The notes beneath the pieces are model-generated. The model saw nothing but the letters and a program-made list of their open reading frames with translations. It made no database searches and was not told the origin of the DNA. Positions 27,215 through 36,909 of a stretch of 64,000 nucleotides of DNA are shown here, piece by piece; positions within the stretch are counted from its first letter, which is position 1; each line of letters opens with the position of its first letter. This DNA is from Pseudobdellovibrionaceae bacterium. Lineage in GTDB: Bacteria > Bdellovibrionota > Bdellovibrionia > Bdellovibrionales > Bdellovibrionaceae. The position numbers were made by a program, and so were the translations under genes. Location: NCBI GenBank assembly GCA_013359135.1, contig JABWCN010000014.1:19248-83247 (forward strand), written 5' to 3'.

Positions 27215-29506
27215 CTAAAAACCATCAGGAGGATTTAAAATGGTAGATTCTCCACCATTAAGACCAGAAGCTTTCATGTTGCTAAACAAAAAATCTTTAG
27301 AAATGATTTTTACCGAGTAACCAGTTCGCCCACCAGTAATACATTCTCCAGGAACTGATTCTCCAGCTTTTAAAAATTTGTTGTCTTCTTGAGGGTCTTT
27401 ATAATCAGAGCTTGAAATCACTGGGGCCTGACAACTTCCAAAAAAACCAGAGGGAACTTCTTCATAATTAAATAATGATTTGTTGGTCCATGAAGTCAGC
27501 AGATGCACTGGATTTAAAACACTATAAGTCAGTTTTTCTTTAAAGTTTAAAAGTGCTGGTGAAATATCTGCTGCTAATTTGATTTGATCTTTTATTGAAA
27601 ATTTCTCTAGTGTCGGATGTCCAATTCTAGCTCCTAGGTCTGGTCTTAGAAAACTTTGATCAAGTCCAACTTGCTTGAGTAAGCCATCTTTTAATTTCTT
27701 GTAATAGTTTTCATAGAAATTGGGTTCAATGGAATAATAGGTAAGGTCAAATTGATCGGGAGCAAGACCCGCGATTTCAAGGGCACGCATTCCAGGGAAC
27801 TGATCTTCAAAATTATTCCAAGCTAGAATGTCTTTAGTTGTGTTAAGATCGATTCCTTCAGAAATTTTATACCAATCCTCTAGTCTTGGAGCTGGGTAGG
27901 CACCAGCGTTCAGAATAATATTGTCAGTAGTCGTTATCCCAGTATTAACCGTGCGATATATAGCTTTTGGTGATAAATTATAAAAAGCTTTGGTCATATA
28001 GGCTAAGGTTCGCCAAGAAGTTAGTCCATAGGGATCACCAACATATTTAGAGTAATTAGCAATTCTTAGAGGGTTTGCAAAAACACTAGGGTCACTACTT
28101 AAAGTTGCAAAATCTTTAATTCTTAAAGGCAACTGAGTGTCTATGCGATCGTTCGGACCACCTGTAGACTCGGGAGAGCTTTTAGGCCAGTTTTTATAAT
28201 ACCATGGCCCAACACTACCACCGAATGGTTTTGCATAGGCCGAAGCGGTGAGAGTGACATCTTCTGGAGCAAAAGGAATTTTTGGTTTTGAGCTTGCTTT
28301 TGCTCCAACATAAGCTTGGCACCAAGGGTTTTTTTCCACTCCTAAAATAAAACGATAAGTGTCGTTATAAAGCGATAGAGTTTCAGCGATATATTTGATT
28401 CTAGCTTTTAAGTTGGGTTTATCGTTTAGTTTTCCATTGTGATATGAAAATGGCATAGAGGCATTGTTACGGACATCATCAATGTTACTAATGTTCACTA
28501 AATCAAAATTTTTTGGTGTGTAGTTAATTTGAGTTGTCACTGGATTTTCGCAGTTAGCAAGATCTAGATAATAAATAGCAGGAAAGACACGAATTTCAGA
28601 GAGCCAGGGAGCTGGAGTATTAGTATCAGATCCAAGAGAGCCACAGCCATTGTGAGAGAGGCTATTATACATTTCAAAACTTAGATCTTTGGATTCACGA
28701 TTTGCTTCGGTTAGATTTCTTTTAAATGTTTCCTCGGCCCCTTTTTTAACTGACTCGCCATTGATGTCTAAAAAATCATTTTTTTCTTTGCTCATACTTC
28801 TTGAAATTCTTGCGATAGTAATTCGACGCACATATTGATCTAACTGGTATGCCAACATAAAATCACCGACTGTCATGTAGTTATATGGACCAACAATGTG
28901 ACAACGATTTAGGGCTGAGTTTTTCATTTGTTCAGTAATTGCTTTAGTCACTGATGCAAAACTAATGAATCCAGCGATGACCGCTGGTGGTTTAAAAAGA
29001 CGAATGATTTCTGAGTCAACACGTGGGTCTAAGGTTTTTTTGCAAGTTGTTTCACCTTCGGGGACGATAGTTTCATTGAAAGGGTTATAAGTAATACAAA
29101 AAGGAGGTCTTAAAAAGTTTCCTCTATTTGGATCCGTATTGGGATCATTTGAAAACTCAAGATCCATATCAGGCTTGATGGTTTTATGTAAAAAATCATA
29201 GGGATGGAAGTGAGTATCACCAGCAGAACCTAGAACACGATAGCGCCAGGCTAATAATTTCCAACTTTGTCTCATTTGATAATTGATATGACCAATACTG
29301 TTTAATAATTCAGCTTGTTTCATGGCTCCATAATAGGCAGCCATGTCGACAGAGTTTTGTAAATTAATTTTATGGTGCACCACAAGACCCACATTAACAA
29401 TCATAGCAAAGAAAAGAAACAAGACTTGAAAGATCAAAGCGACAAAGAGAGCCACTTGACCTTTCTTGCCAGTTATTAAACTCGTGTTACTTTTCAATAA
29501 CTTCAT
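27215..29506 (-). CDS. TadE/TadG-like membrane-anchored exported protein
   Basis: A 763-residue protein. Near the N terminus 'GKKGQVALFVALIFQVLF' (13-30) leads into a single hydrophobic span and then 'NLQNSVDMAAYYGAMKQAEL', the arrangement of TadE/TadG-like pseudopilin proteins of Flp/Tad secretion (basic/glycine, 'GQ', long hydrophobic helix, 'DxAA'). The remaining 700 residues are extracytoplasmic, mixed sheet and loop, with cysteine pairs, and are unlike known TadG. No tad ATPase, prepilin peptidase or secretin gene lies in the window, so it may use a machine encoded elsewhere. Followed by two exported-protein genes in the same direction. Confidence 0.65.
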   Translation of the reverse strand: MKLLKSNTSLITGKKGQVALFVALIFQVLFLFFAMIVNVGLVVHHKINLQNSVDMAAYYGAMKQAELLNSIGHINYQMRQSWKLLAWRYRVLGSAGDTHFHPYDFLHKTIKPDMDLEFSNDPNTDPNRGNFLRPPFCITYNPFNETIVPEGETTCKKTLDPRVDSEIIRLFKPPAVIAGFISFASVTKAITEQMKNSALNRCHIVGPYNYMTVGDFMLAYQLDQYVRRITIARISRSMSKEKNDFLDINGESVKKGAEETFKRNLTEANRESKDLSFEMYNSLSHNGCGSLGSDTNTPAPWLSEIRVFPAIYYLDLANCENPVTTQINYTPKNFDLVNISNIDDVRNNASMPFSYHNGKLNDKPNLKARIKYIAETLSLYNDTYRFILGVEKNPWCQAYVGAKASSKPKIPFAPEDVTLTASAYAKPFGGSVGPWYYKNWPKSSPESTGGPNDRIDTQLPLRIKDFATLSSDPSVFANPLRIANYSKYVGDPYGLTSWRTLAYMTKAFYNLSPKAIYRTVNTGITTTDNIILNAGAYPAPRLEDWYKISEGIDLNTTKDILAWNNFEDQFPGMRALEIAGLAPDQFDLTYYSIEPNFYENYYKKLKDGLLKQVGLDQSFLRPDLGARIGHPTLEKFSIKDQIKLAADISPALLNFKEKLTYSVLNPVHLLTSWTNKSLFNYEEVPSGFFGSCQAPVISSSDYKDPQEDNKFLKAGESVPGECITGGRTGYSVKIISKDFLFSNMKASGLNGGESTILNPPDGF

Positions 29507-29740
29507 AGTATTGTTTCTTTCTGCGGTTACAATTTAATGGAAGGGTTATTAAATAACTCTTTTCTTAGTCTAAAAACATTCAAGAAAACTTGCAAATAGT
29601 GATTGATAATTTTTTACACTCTAAATACATTTGCTTGATTAAAATTAAGCTCATAGAGAAAATATACAAGAGGTCTGTTCTTTAGTCAGTTATAGGATTT
29701 ACGAATTAAAGAACTAATAATCAAGGAAGAGGATGATTTA

Positions 29741-30733
29741 GTGATTCAAAAAAGAAGATCATGGAAGAAAATAGCCCTTATTTTTAATCTGATACTGTAC
29801 TCAAGTCTAGATGTCTGGGCTCAAAAAGACGTTTTATTTGAAGGTTTTTTTAAGGTATTAATTAATAAGCAACATATAGGTTACTCGATTACACGTTACG
29901 AGTATGATCCGAAAAGTAAAAACTTTTACTGCACTGTCTTTACAAGAACTGGGGCTTTGGGGGGAAATATTATTGAAAGCCTTAAAGCTGTCAGTGATGC
30001 TAATCTGGTTCCCTTGAACTATGAATACACCACCCTTATTACTGATAATCAAAAAAGCACATCAAAAAAAATTGAAGCTAAGTTTATAGTTCCTACAAAA
30101 AATAAAAAAAACAGTAAAAAAATAAAAATGATAGCTAGTGTTTTTCAAGATGGAAAGTTGACTAAGATAGAAAATGACTTACCAAATGATGAAGTTTTTT
30201 TAAGTTATTTTTTAGTATATAAGATGCTTAAAAGTAAGGTTGGGATTCAAACAGAGTCGCGATACACCTATGATTCTATTGCTGAAGAAAAAGCTGCTGT
30301 GATTAAAAAATCAGTGGCTACTGTGACAGGAGTTGAAGATGTCAATGGCGTTAAAGCGTATCGTGTAGAAAATAAATTTGATGAAAATCCATTTTTGAGT
30401 TTTATTACTGATAAGGGTGAATTGATAAAAGTAGTAACACCTACAACGGGAGTTGTTGCTGAGTTAGTTGCTAAACCTAATGAAGCTGTAGGAGAGTTTC
30501 CTTTTCCAACTAATACACTTAAAGAGTTGTATGGAGAAGTTCCCCTTGGGACGGCCAATATTCAATCTAAAAAATTGAAAGAAGAGGCATTTAAGTCTGT
30601 TACAGAGCCTCCAGGTGATAAAAAATTTGGGACGCCCGCTGGTGCCGAAATTCAGAGTAAAATAGAGACAATACAAAAACCAATTCCTAAACTAGATAAA
30701 GAATTAGTTTCACCAAAATCAAAGGAAAAATAA
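29741..30733 (+). CDS. Exported protein of unknown function upstream of nagZ
   Basis: A 330-residue protein starting at GTG after AAGGAAGAGG. A basic N terminus and hydrophobic stretch end 'SSLDVWAQ|KD', a likely signal peptide. Residues 30-250 are beta-rich, with 'INKQHIGYSITRYEYD' and 'VPLNYEYTTLITDNQKS' resembling the opening strands of DUF3108-like or lipoprotein-sorting-like periplasmic folds, but I cannot name the family. The last 60 residues are Lys/Pro-rich and disordered. Its stop codon shares one base with the nagZ start (TAATG), so both are translated from one message; a cell-wall-related periplasmic role is possible. Confidence 0.65.
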   Translation: MIQKRRSWKKIALIFNLILYSSLDVWAQKDVLFEGFFKVLINKQHIGYSITRYEYDPKSKNFYCTVFTRTGALGGNIIESLKAVSDANLVPLNYEYTTLITDNQKSTSKKIEAKFIVPTKNKKNSKKIKMIASVFQDGKLTKIENDLPNDEVFLSYFLVYKMLKSKVGIQTESRYTYDSIAEEKAAVIKKSVATVTGVEDVNGVKAYRVENKFDENPFLSFITDKGELIKVVTPTTGVVAELVAKPNEAVGEFPFPTNTLKELYGEVPLGTANIQSKKLKEEAFKSVTEPPGDKKFGTPAGAEIQSKIETIQKPIPKLDKELVSPKSKEK

Positions 30734-31836
30734 TGAGTAAGAGTTTTGGTCAGTTGATGATCATTGGCATAGAAGGTAAATCATTAACAGCAGATGAGAA
30801 GAAGTTTATTGTAAATAATAATATTTCTGGTGTTATTTTAATGGGAAGAAACTGTGAAAGTCCTAAGCAAATTTCTGAACTTTGTCATGATATTCAATCT
30901 TTAAGATTCAAGATGCCAGATAAGGCTCCTCTCTTTATAGGTATTGATATGGAAGGGGGAAGAGTTCAGAGGTTGAAATCTCCATTTACTATCTGGCCTC
31001 CAGCAAAAAAATTAGGAGACTTAGATAATGCCACTGTAAGTTTTTTGTTAAGTCAAAAAATGGGCCAAGAGTTAAAAAGTGTAGGAATCAATTTGGATTT
31101 TGCTCCTTGTGTGGATATTTTTTCTAATCCTCAAAATACAGTTATTGGAGATAGGTCTCTTGGAGAGGATCCAGAGCTTGTTGGTAAGCATGCATCAGCT
31201 CTTGTTAGAGGTTTCATTAAATCTGAAGTTATTCCATGCGTGAAACATTTTCCAGGGCATGGTAATACATTAATAGATTCTCATGAAGATTTGCCTAAAG
31301 AAAATTCGGATTTAAAAAGACTAGAAGAGTTTGAAATGATTCCCTTTAAAAGAGCTTTCAAGGCAAGAGTTGATATGTGTATGACCTCACATATTTTATT
31401 TCCACAAGTCGATCCTAAATATCCAGCCACATTATCTGAAATTTTTGTGAAAAAACTACTTAAAGAAAATAACCGCTTTAAGGGTTTAGTGATTACTGAT
31501 GACCTTGATATGAAGGCATTAACTAAAAATTATTCTCCAGAGGAAATACCAGTATTAGCGTTGAAGGCTGGATGTGATTTATTGCTTTATTGTAATGAGC
31601 CTCTATCTCCACCTAGAGCTTTAGAGGCTATTCTTAATGCTACTATTCAAGGAAGTCTTGATGAGAATTATCTTGAGAAGCTATCGCAAAAAGTGATCGC
31701 TTATAAGAAGGAAAAAATTCCTAACCCTGATCCGCTATCTTTTGAAGAAGCGATTCAGATTATTGGATGTCAGGAGCACCAGTCACTGGCTCAGGCAATT
31801 AAAGAAGGAAAAGTTCCAGAGGGAATTACTTCCTAA
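30733..31836 (+). CDS. nagZ: Beta-N-acetylhexosaminidase (glycoside hydrolase family 3)
   Basis: A 367-residue GH3 enzyme. Conserved blocks: 'FIGIDMEGGRVQRLK', 'GINLDFAPCVDIF', 'IGDRSLGEDPELV', 'CVKHFPGHGNTLIDSHEDLP' (the mobile loop with catalytic His) and 'GLVITDDLDMKAL' carrying the nucleophile Asp. NagZ removes GlcNAc from GlcNAc-anhydroMurNAc or muropeptides. Absence of a signal peptide places it in the cytoplasm, as expected for recycling. Together with the amgK-murU pair ten kilobases away it supports a working recycling route to UDP-MurNAc. Length is close to that of NagZ from other Gram-negatives (about 340). Confidence 0.92.
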   Translation: MSKSFGQLMIIGIEGKSLTADEKKFIVNNNISGVILMGRNCESPKQISELCHDIQSLRFKMPDKAPLFIGIDMEGGRVQRLKSPFTIWPPAKKLGDLDNATVSFLLSQKMGQELKSVGINLDFAPCVDIFSNPQNTVIGDRSLGEDPELVGKHASALVRGFIKSEVIPCVKHFPGHGNTLIDSHEDLPKENSDLKRLEEFEMIPFKRAFKARVDMCMTSHILFPQVDPKYPATLSEIFVKKLLKENNRFKGLVITDDLDMKALTKNYSPEEIPVLALKAGCDLLLYCNEPLSPPRALEAILNATIQGSLDENYLEKLSQKVIAYKKEKIPNPDPLSFEEAIQIIGCQEHQSLAQAIKEGKVPEGITS

Positions 31837-31839
31837 GCA

Positions 31840-33006
31840 TTAGTCTTCATTAACCTTAAGGACTCCTTTGCAGGCTTCACAGTTTTGCTCTTTCCCCTTC
31901 CAGTCAGAAAGATCAAATTTGGTTTCAAAAGAATCCTGGACTTCTTTGGAGTACTTATCTTCAAAGAAGTTTATCCCAGTTAAACTTTCCAGTTCACGAA
32001 TGGAGAGAGCTCTACTTTCGTAGGGGTCATTATCAATAGCATTATCAGTTTGAGGATAAAGAAATGCTATTCCATAGTGTTTACCTTCTTTGAAATAAGA
32101 AAGTACTTTGAAGTATTTTCTAGGAATGCTTGCGCACGACTTTAAACGATGTAAATTTTTTTCTAGTACTGGACCAGTATAAACTTCTAACTCTTCAACG
32201 CCACAAGCCCAGCGTCGAATATGACTTTCAAGTTTTTGCCAAGTTTTTTGATTCAGTCCAGGAGTTTGAGGAGACATATTTGTCATGTAAAAAGATTCTT
32301 TATTGATAGATTGATTCCAAACAAAATCTCCAGATGGAGCCATGTGTCCTCTGTCAAAACCAGACCCCTTAAAGCCACTGTCCGTAAGTATAAAGCTTGC
32401 GGGAATTCTTAGATTTTTAAGTGTCTCATCGGCGTAAAAACCATTAGATCTTTTACCACAGCTATTTTGTAGATTGCTTTTATGGATACGATGGAAAACA
32501 TAGTTAGGGTTAAGGTGATAAAAGTTGTATGAAATATCATAGGCACTATGCTTGATTTTAAAGTCATAGGGGTTAAAACCTATCGTTTTAGTTTTCTTAT
32601 CTTCATTGAAAATTTCTGGAAGAGTGTTAAAATTTTCAAGGCATTTTGTTTGAACATCATTTTGATCTTCAGGAATAGCAATTTTTCTACCTGCGAGAGC
32701 ACCTTTTGAAATATTATTTACAAAAGTGTTTACATCTTCAAGCTGTGAAGTAATTTCTTTAAGACCAAGATTTTTATCATATTTAACTTCTAAAGGGCTA
32801 GAGATATCGTTTGATTGAGTAGCAACAAAAGTTGTTTGAGTAGCTTGCTGTGGAGGTTCATAAACTTGAGCTGTAGCCACATTTCTAGAATCGTAGAGTG
32901 TTACATCTTTATTTGCTGAGCGTGAGAGGGTATCGATTTCCTTAACACTGCAACTTTGTATGAGAAATCCAAAAAATAATAGCAACAACAATAACCTGTT
33001 TTTCAT
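31840..33006 (-). CDS. Exported DNA/RNA non-specific endonuclease, lipoprotein
   Basis: A 388-residue protein with lipobox 'FLIQSC' (Cys19). Residues 20-110 are a disordered spacer. Residues 140-360 are a Serratia-type beta-beta-alpha-metal nuclease: 'GFDRGHMAPSGDF' at 216-228 gives the general-base His221, and 'NMSPQTPGLNQKTWQKLE' at 243-260 gives the magnesium-binding Asn252 and the usual W/LE. Cysteines C183 and later pairs suggest disulphides. These enzymes degrade DNA and RNA without sequence specificity; lipid anchoring would put it on the outer surface or in the periplasm. A predator or scavenger would use it to salvage nucleotides. Confidence 0.92.
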   Translation of the reverse strand: MKNRLLLLLLFFGFLIQSCSVKEIDTLSRSANKDVTLYDSRNVATAQVYEPPQQATQTTFVATQSNDISSPLEVKYDKNLGLKEITSQLEDVNTFVNNISKGALAGRKIAIPEDQNDVQTKCLENFNTLPEIFNEDKKTKTIGFNPYDFKIKHSAYDISYNFYHLNPNYVFHRIHKSNLQNSCGKRSNGFYADETLKNLRIPASFILTDSGFKGSGFDRGHMAPSGDFVWNQSINKESFYMTNMSPQTPGLNQKTWQKLESHIRRWACGVEELEVYTGPVLEKNLHRLKSCASIPRKYFKVLSYFKEGKHYGIAFLYPQTDNAIDNDPYESRALSIRELESLTGINFFEDKYSKEVQDSFETKFDLSDWKGKEQNCEACKGVLKVNED

Positions 33007-33249
33007 AGGTAAATCCTTTCAAGTGCAAAACTATATTCTATAAAAAGTAATTAACCATCACAAGTCTAGTATGAGGACTGTTAAAAAATCAGGAAAGAAG
33101 TCTATTTTAAACTGAACAAAAAAATGACGGAGTATTAGCAATTTTTGTCTTATTTCACTTTGAGACACAGTTTCATTTTTTAAGTGATTGAAATCTAACT
33201 AATAAATGTGGTTTCGGTATTGCTCACTTGAGTTAATAAGAGGAATCAT

Positions 33250-36200
33250 ATGAAAAGCTATCTACATTTGATTTTTAAAGTTTTTATTTCTTGGAATCTG
33301 ATTTTTACTCATCATTTGGCAGTGGCCCAGGAAGCTGGTGCTTCAGGGAGATTGTCCTCGCAACAAGCTGGAGAAAGCTCACCTGAAGAATCTGTGGGTG
33401 GAACTTCAATTAATGTAAATGCTCATATTGGGCAAGATAAAGATGGCAAGACGGTGGCAGAAGTTGGAAGTGCTTCTGTAGAAGGAAAACTCACCACAGA
33501 CCCTCAATTTAATCCATCAAATATTCGTCAGCTTTATATGATAGACAAAGAAAATTTTATCCGAAATTCTCAAATGCAAAAAGAATATATGCGTACTCAA
33601 AATGCAACAGCAGAGTGGCAAAAAACTATTTGGGGTTCTCAACTTAAAAGATTTCCTATGGAATCATTCTTGTTTTTTGTGGCTATTGGTGCTGTTAATA
33701 TGGCCACTTTGATGGCGAGCTATGCCAATAATCCTCTGATTATGGAGCAGCACTTACAATCACTGACAGATCCTATCGGAAATTTATCATTCTTGGCATT
33801 TATGGTTGCTAATGGTTACACCACCCATTTTTTAGATAATCCACGCCTAACTGTTAGATTTCCAAAAGAAATAGAAAAGGTATTAAATGTTTCTTTGATG
33901 TATGGCCCAATGCTATCTCCTGGAGCGACCAAAGAACAAATCATTGCTGGTGCCAAACCTTACTTTGATTCAAAAGCAGTTTCCGCTGCGAAAAAAGCAT
34001 ATGGACATTTGCTGCCATATTTATCTATGACAGCTGGTTCTATGGCATCACATCTTGTAGGAGACATTTTACATTCTTTGCAAGCTTGCGTGAAAAGTAT
34101 TACTCCCCCCGCTGGCGAGCAAGCAAACAAAGTGAGTGGTAAAGTAAAAGATCCATTGAATACATTAAGCCAAGATGCGTGTGATGTTGCATGGAGAGAA
34201 TGGACTATAGAAAAAAAATACAATACATATGCACCAGCTTTAGCGACAATGATTGTTTCACAAGCTTTATCTACAGCCGTGTCTTGGGGGCTTGAAAAAG
34301 CGAAAACAGGAGCTTTTGATAATGGGGCAGCTGAAGGTTTGTCTTTGCTTGAAGCTAAGGGAAAAAAATCTTTAACTTTCAAATTTTTAGGAGCTGCTTT
34401 GTTTGATATGAATCCCTACGGTATGGGAGGCAAAGCTTATCGCCTTATCGCTCATGTCTCGAACCTTGCCATGTTCACATGGTTAGATCAGTTGGTTCAT
34501 CATTGGGTTGATGATAAAATATCAAATATTAACTATGGTAATTATAATATTGCTTATAAGTCAGATGCTATCCCTAGAAAAGCAGAGATACTTTATGATC
34601 TTATTAATAAAGAGAAAGTCGACAAATATCAGAAGATGAGTCCTGCCTGTCAAAAGGATATTCAAAGTTACGAGTGTCAGTCACAAGATATTTTAGGATT
34701 TTTGCATAATTTCTCTGAGACCATGACCAAATGGAGAGATTTTAATAAGTCTAAGCCTTTGATGGCTCATCAGAATTGGTTGCAGTTAGTGAATAACTTT
34801 CAAGCCACTGAAGCAGCCACAAAATCATTTTATTCAGAATTTTTAAATGATCTACAGCAAACTGAATTTTACAGAAAAAATCCAACTCCTATAGATCCAA
34901 AGGCTTCAAGTAGAACAGCTGAAGAGAATCTTGAAAAGATTTTTGCAGACATGGAAAACATGCCTAAGGATGAAAATGGAGAAATTATTTTAGATAATAC
35001 AAAGTTAAGAAATTTACCCAATAGTTTAAATTACATTCAGTTTCCACTTTATGGAGTAGAGCCCATATTAGAAGAAAAAGAAAAGTTTAGTTTTCAGTGG
35101 CGTAATATGTATATGGATAATCCATTTTTGTTAGAAAAACAACAGATGGAAAAAGTTAAGTTAATTGCAAAAGAGTTTACGGCATATATAAAATCTAGAG
35201 GACTAGATTCAGCAGAGCCCAAGAAAAATGCAGACATAGTAACTCGAGTCTTAAAAGGAATTAATTCAGAAAAACCAAATGAAATCGGACATGCTTTGAA
35301 CTTAATGAAGTTTTATTCTTCAGAGCGAACAGCCGGTGCCACAGAGGTAACACAGAATATTTTTAAACTCTATTTAGATAAATTAGGAAACCCATCACCT
35401 TTATTGTATCAAGGAATGGGCTTCTCTTACGCGTTTGAAAATTCAGATAATCGTAAAGGAGCTTTAAAAGACATGGTTCTTCCACACTTTCTTAGTAACA
35501 TGGGTGTAGCTTCAAGTTTTAGATTCAATAAAAAAACTGATTATATTTATTATCATATGTTGTGTGGCCCAGAGGCAGAATCTGAAAATATTATTAGTAA
35601 AAAATATTTAGATATTTTTGGTATAGAAACTTCTTTTAAATCAGGGATGCAATCCCACTTTATTCCACCAGCAATAGTTAAGAGTAATTTTAAAGCTGAT
35701 CTATGTAGTCAATTTTTAAAATTTAAAAATTCTTCAATGATTTATACCGAAAGAGTAAAAAATACGGAAACTGGTGAGGTCTATGGCGGTATTTTTCCAG
35801 CTATTTATAAGAACTTAAGACCAGAGTTGCAACAAATAGTAGATTCAAAACCGATTTTTGTACTTGAAAGTAAAGTCAAAGTTAAGAACCCATTTGAAAC
35901 TTGGTGGGAAAAAAATATAGAACCAAAAGTTATAAAGAAGTTAGATGAGTTTAAAGAAGATTATCATGAGATTGCAGTTGAATTGTTTCGAACCTACTTC
36001 AAAGAAGACTCAAGTTTGAGTGATGGTGTAGTGATGAACTCTGTGGTGTATTCAACCATGCAAGAGGCAAGGGTTTATTCCATGATATTAGAGCAAATCA
36101 TGAAGCAGACATTGGCGCCAGAGGTGTATAGCAAAATGGTGGTTAAGAAAGCTTTTAATCAGAAACCGTTTAAGATTGCTTACAAACAAGATATCGTGTC

Positions 36201-36741
36201 TTTCCAAAAAGGTGCTTATTATCAAGATTTTGATGCTATAGAAAAGGGTCAAGTTCCTAAAGTTTTAAGTTTCCAGGAAAAAATTGAAGAAATTCTTATG
36301 ATTTATCATAACACAGTAAAAGCCTTCCAAGTTGAGAAAGCCACTAATAGCAGGGGTCAGAGTATCGAGGTTATTAACCCTAAAATTAGCGAGATGGATA
36401 TGAGTAAACTAGCCAATAGAGTGGATGACTTGGTTAAAAGTATTGATGCCGATCTTGATGGTGTGATCAAGCACTTATCGCAGTTCAATGATAAATATGC
36501 CAAAGCTATCAGTGCGATTGTTTTTATTAAACTTCAACTCGAGAGATTATCTAAAGAGCTTACGTTAAATTTTGAGATGGTAAATCTAATGACTCAGAAA
36601 ACGACAGATTACGTTAAGAAAGAGCTTTCAGAGGAAGAAAAGAATATGAAGTTAGAAAGAGCTAAACGCGAAAAAGAAATGCTTAAAAACAAATGTGATC
36701 AACTTAAAGCTCAAGGAGGTCCAAAAATGGCTGGATGTTAA
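33250..36741 (+). CDS. Very large exported/membrane protein of unknown function
   Basis: A 1163-residue protein with signal peptide (MKSYLHLIFKVFISWNLIFTHHLAVA). Hydrophobic segments follow at about residues 138-155 ('FLFFVAIGAVNMATLMASY'), 175-190 and 255-270, suggesting several membrane passes, plus 'LIAHVSNLAMFTWLDQLVHHW' near 400. The remainder is mostly alpha-helical and charged, with a Lys/Glu-rich coiled-coil C terminus ending 'CDQLKAQGGPKMAGC'. No enzyme motif found and no family recognised. A good GAGGAATC Shine-Dalgarno precedes the ATG. It stands alone; size and neighbours suggest an envelope structure. Confidence 0.68.
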   Translation: MKSYLHLIFKVFISWNLIFTHHLAVAQEAGASGRLSSQQAGESSPEESVGGTSINVNAHIGQDKDGKTVAEVGSASVEGKLTTDPQFNPSNIRQLYMIDKENFIRNSQMQKEYMRTQNATAEWQKTIWGSQLKRFPMESFLFFVAIGAVNMATLMASYANNPLIMEQHLQSLTDPIGNLSFLAFMVANGYTTHFLDNPRLTVRFPKEIEKVLNVSLMYGPMLSPGATKEQIIAGAKPYFDSKAVSAAKKAYGHLLPYLSMTAGSMASHLVGDILHSLQACVKSITPPAGEQANKVSGKVKDPLNTLSQDACDVAWREWTIEKKYNTYAPALATMIVSQALSTAVSWGLEKAKTGAFDNGAAEGLSLLEAKGKKSLTFKFLGAALFDMNPYGMGGKAYRLIAHVSNLAMFTWLDQLVHHWVDDKISNINYGNYNIAYKSDAIPRKAEILYDLINKEKVDKYQKMSPACQKDIQSYECQSQDILGFLHNFSETMTKWRDFNKSKPLMAHQNWLQLVNNFQATEAATKSFYSEFLNDLQQTEFYRKNPTPIDPKASSRTAEENLEKIFADMENMPKDENGEIILDNTKLRNLPNSLNYIQFPLYGVEPILEEKEKFSFQWRNMYMDNPFLLEKQQMEKVKLIAKEFTAYIKSRGLDSAEPKKNADIVTRVLKGINSEKPNEIGHALNLMKFYSSERTAGATEVTQNIFKLYLDKLGNPSPLLYQGMGFSYAFENSDNRKGALKDMVLPHFLSNMGVASSFRFNKKTDYIYYHMLCGPEAESENIISKKYLDIFGIETSFKSGMQSHFIPPAIVKSNFKADLCSQFLKFKNSSMIYTERVKNTETGEVYGGIFPAIYKNLRPELQQIVDSKPIFVLESKVKVKNPFETWWEKNIEPKVIKKLDEFKEDYHEIAVELFRTYFKEDSSLSDGVVMNSVVYSTMQEARVYSMILEQIMKQTLAPEVYSKMVVKKAFNQKPFKIAYKQDIVSFQKGAYYQDFDAIEKGQVPKVLSFQEKIEEILMIYHNTVKAFQVEKATNSRGQSIEVINPKISEMDMSKLANRVDDLVKSIDADLDGVIKHLSQFNDKYAKAISAIVFIKLQLERLSKELTLNFEMVNLMTQKTTDYVKKELSEEEKNMKLERAKREKEMLKNKCDQLKAQGGPKMAGC

Positions 36742-36909
36742 CTCAAAAAAAGTCCCCCTGTCAAAATTCAAGACAGGACATTCAGCTAATAAGAAATAGG
36801 TATGAGTTACCACTTCGAAAAGCTGGCATATAAAGTGAATATTTAGAAAAGTATAAGTAATAAAAATAAAGATAATTTTAACAAAAATTAAATAATAAAA
36901 GGAGAAACA

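Noticed and set aside
36743..36785. Hairpin after the 1163-residue gene as an intrinsic terminator
   Set aside because: CCTGTC/GACAGG stem is short and no T tract follows; termination here is uncertain.
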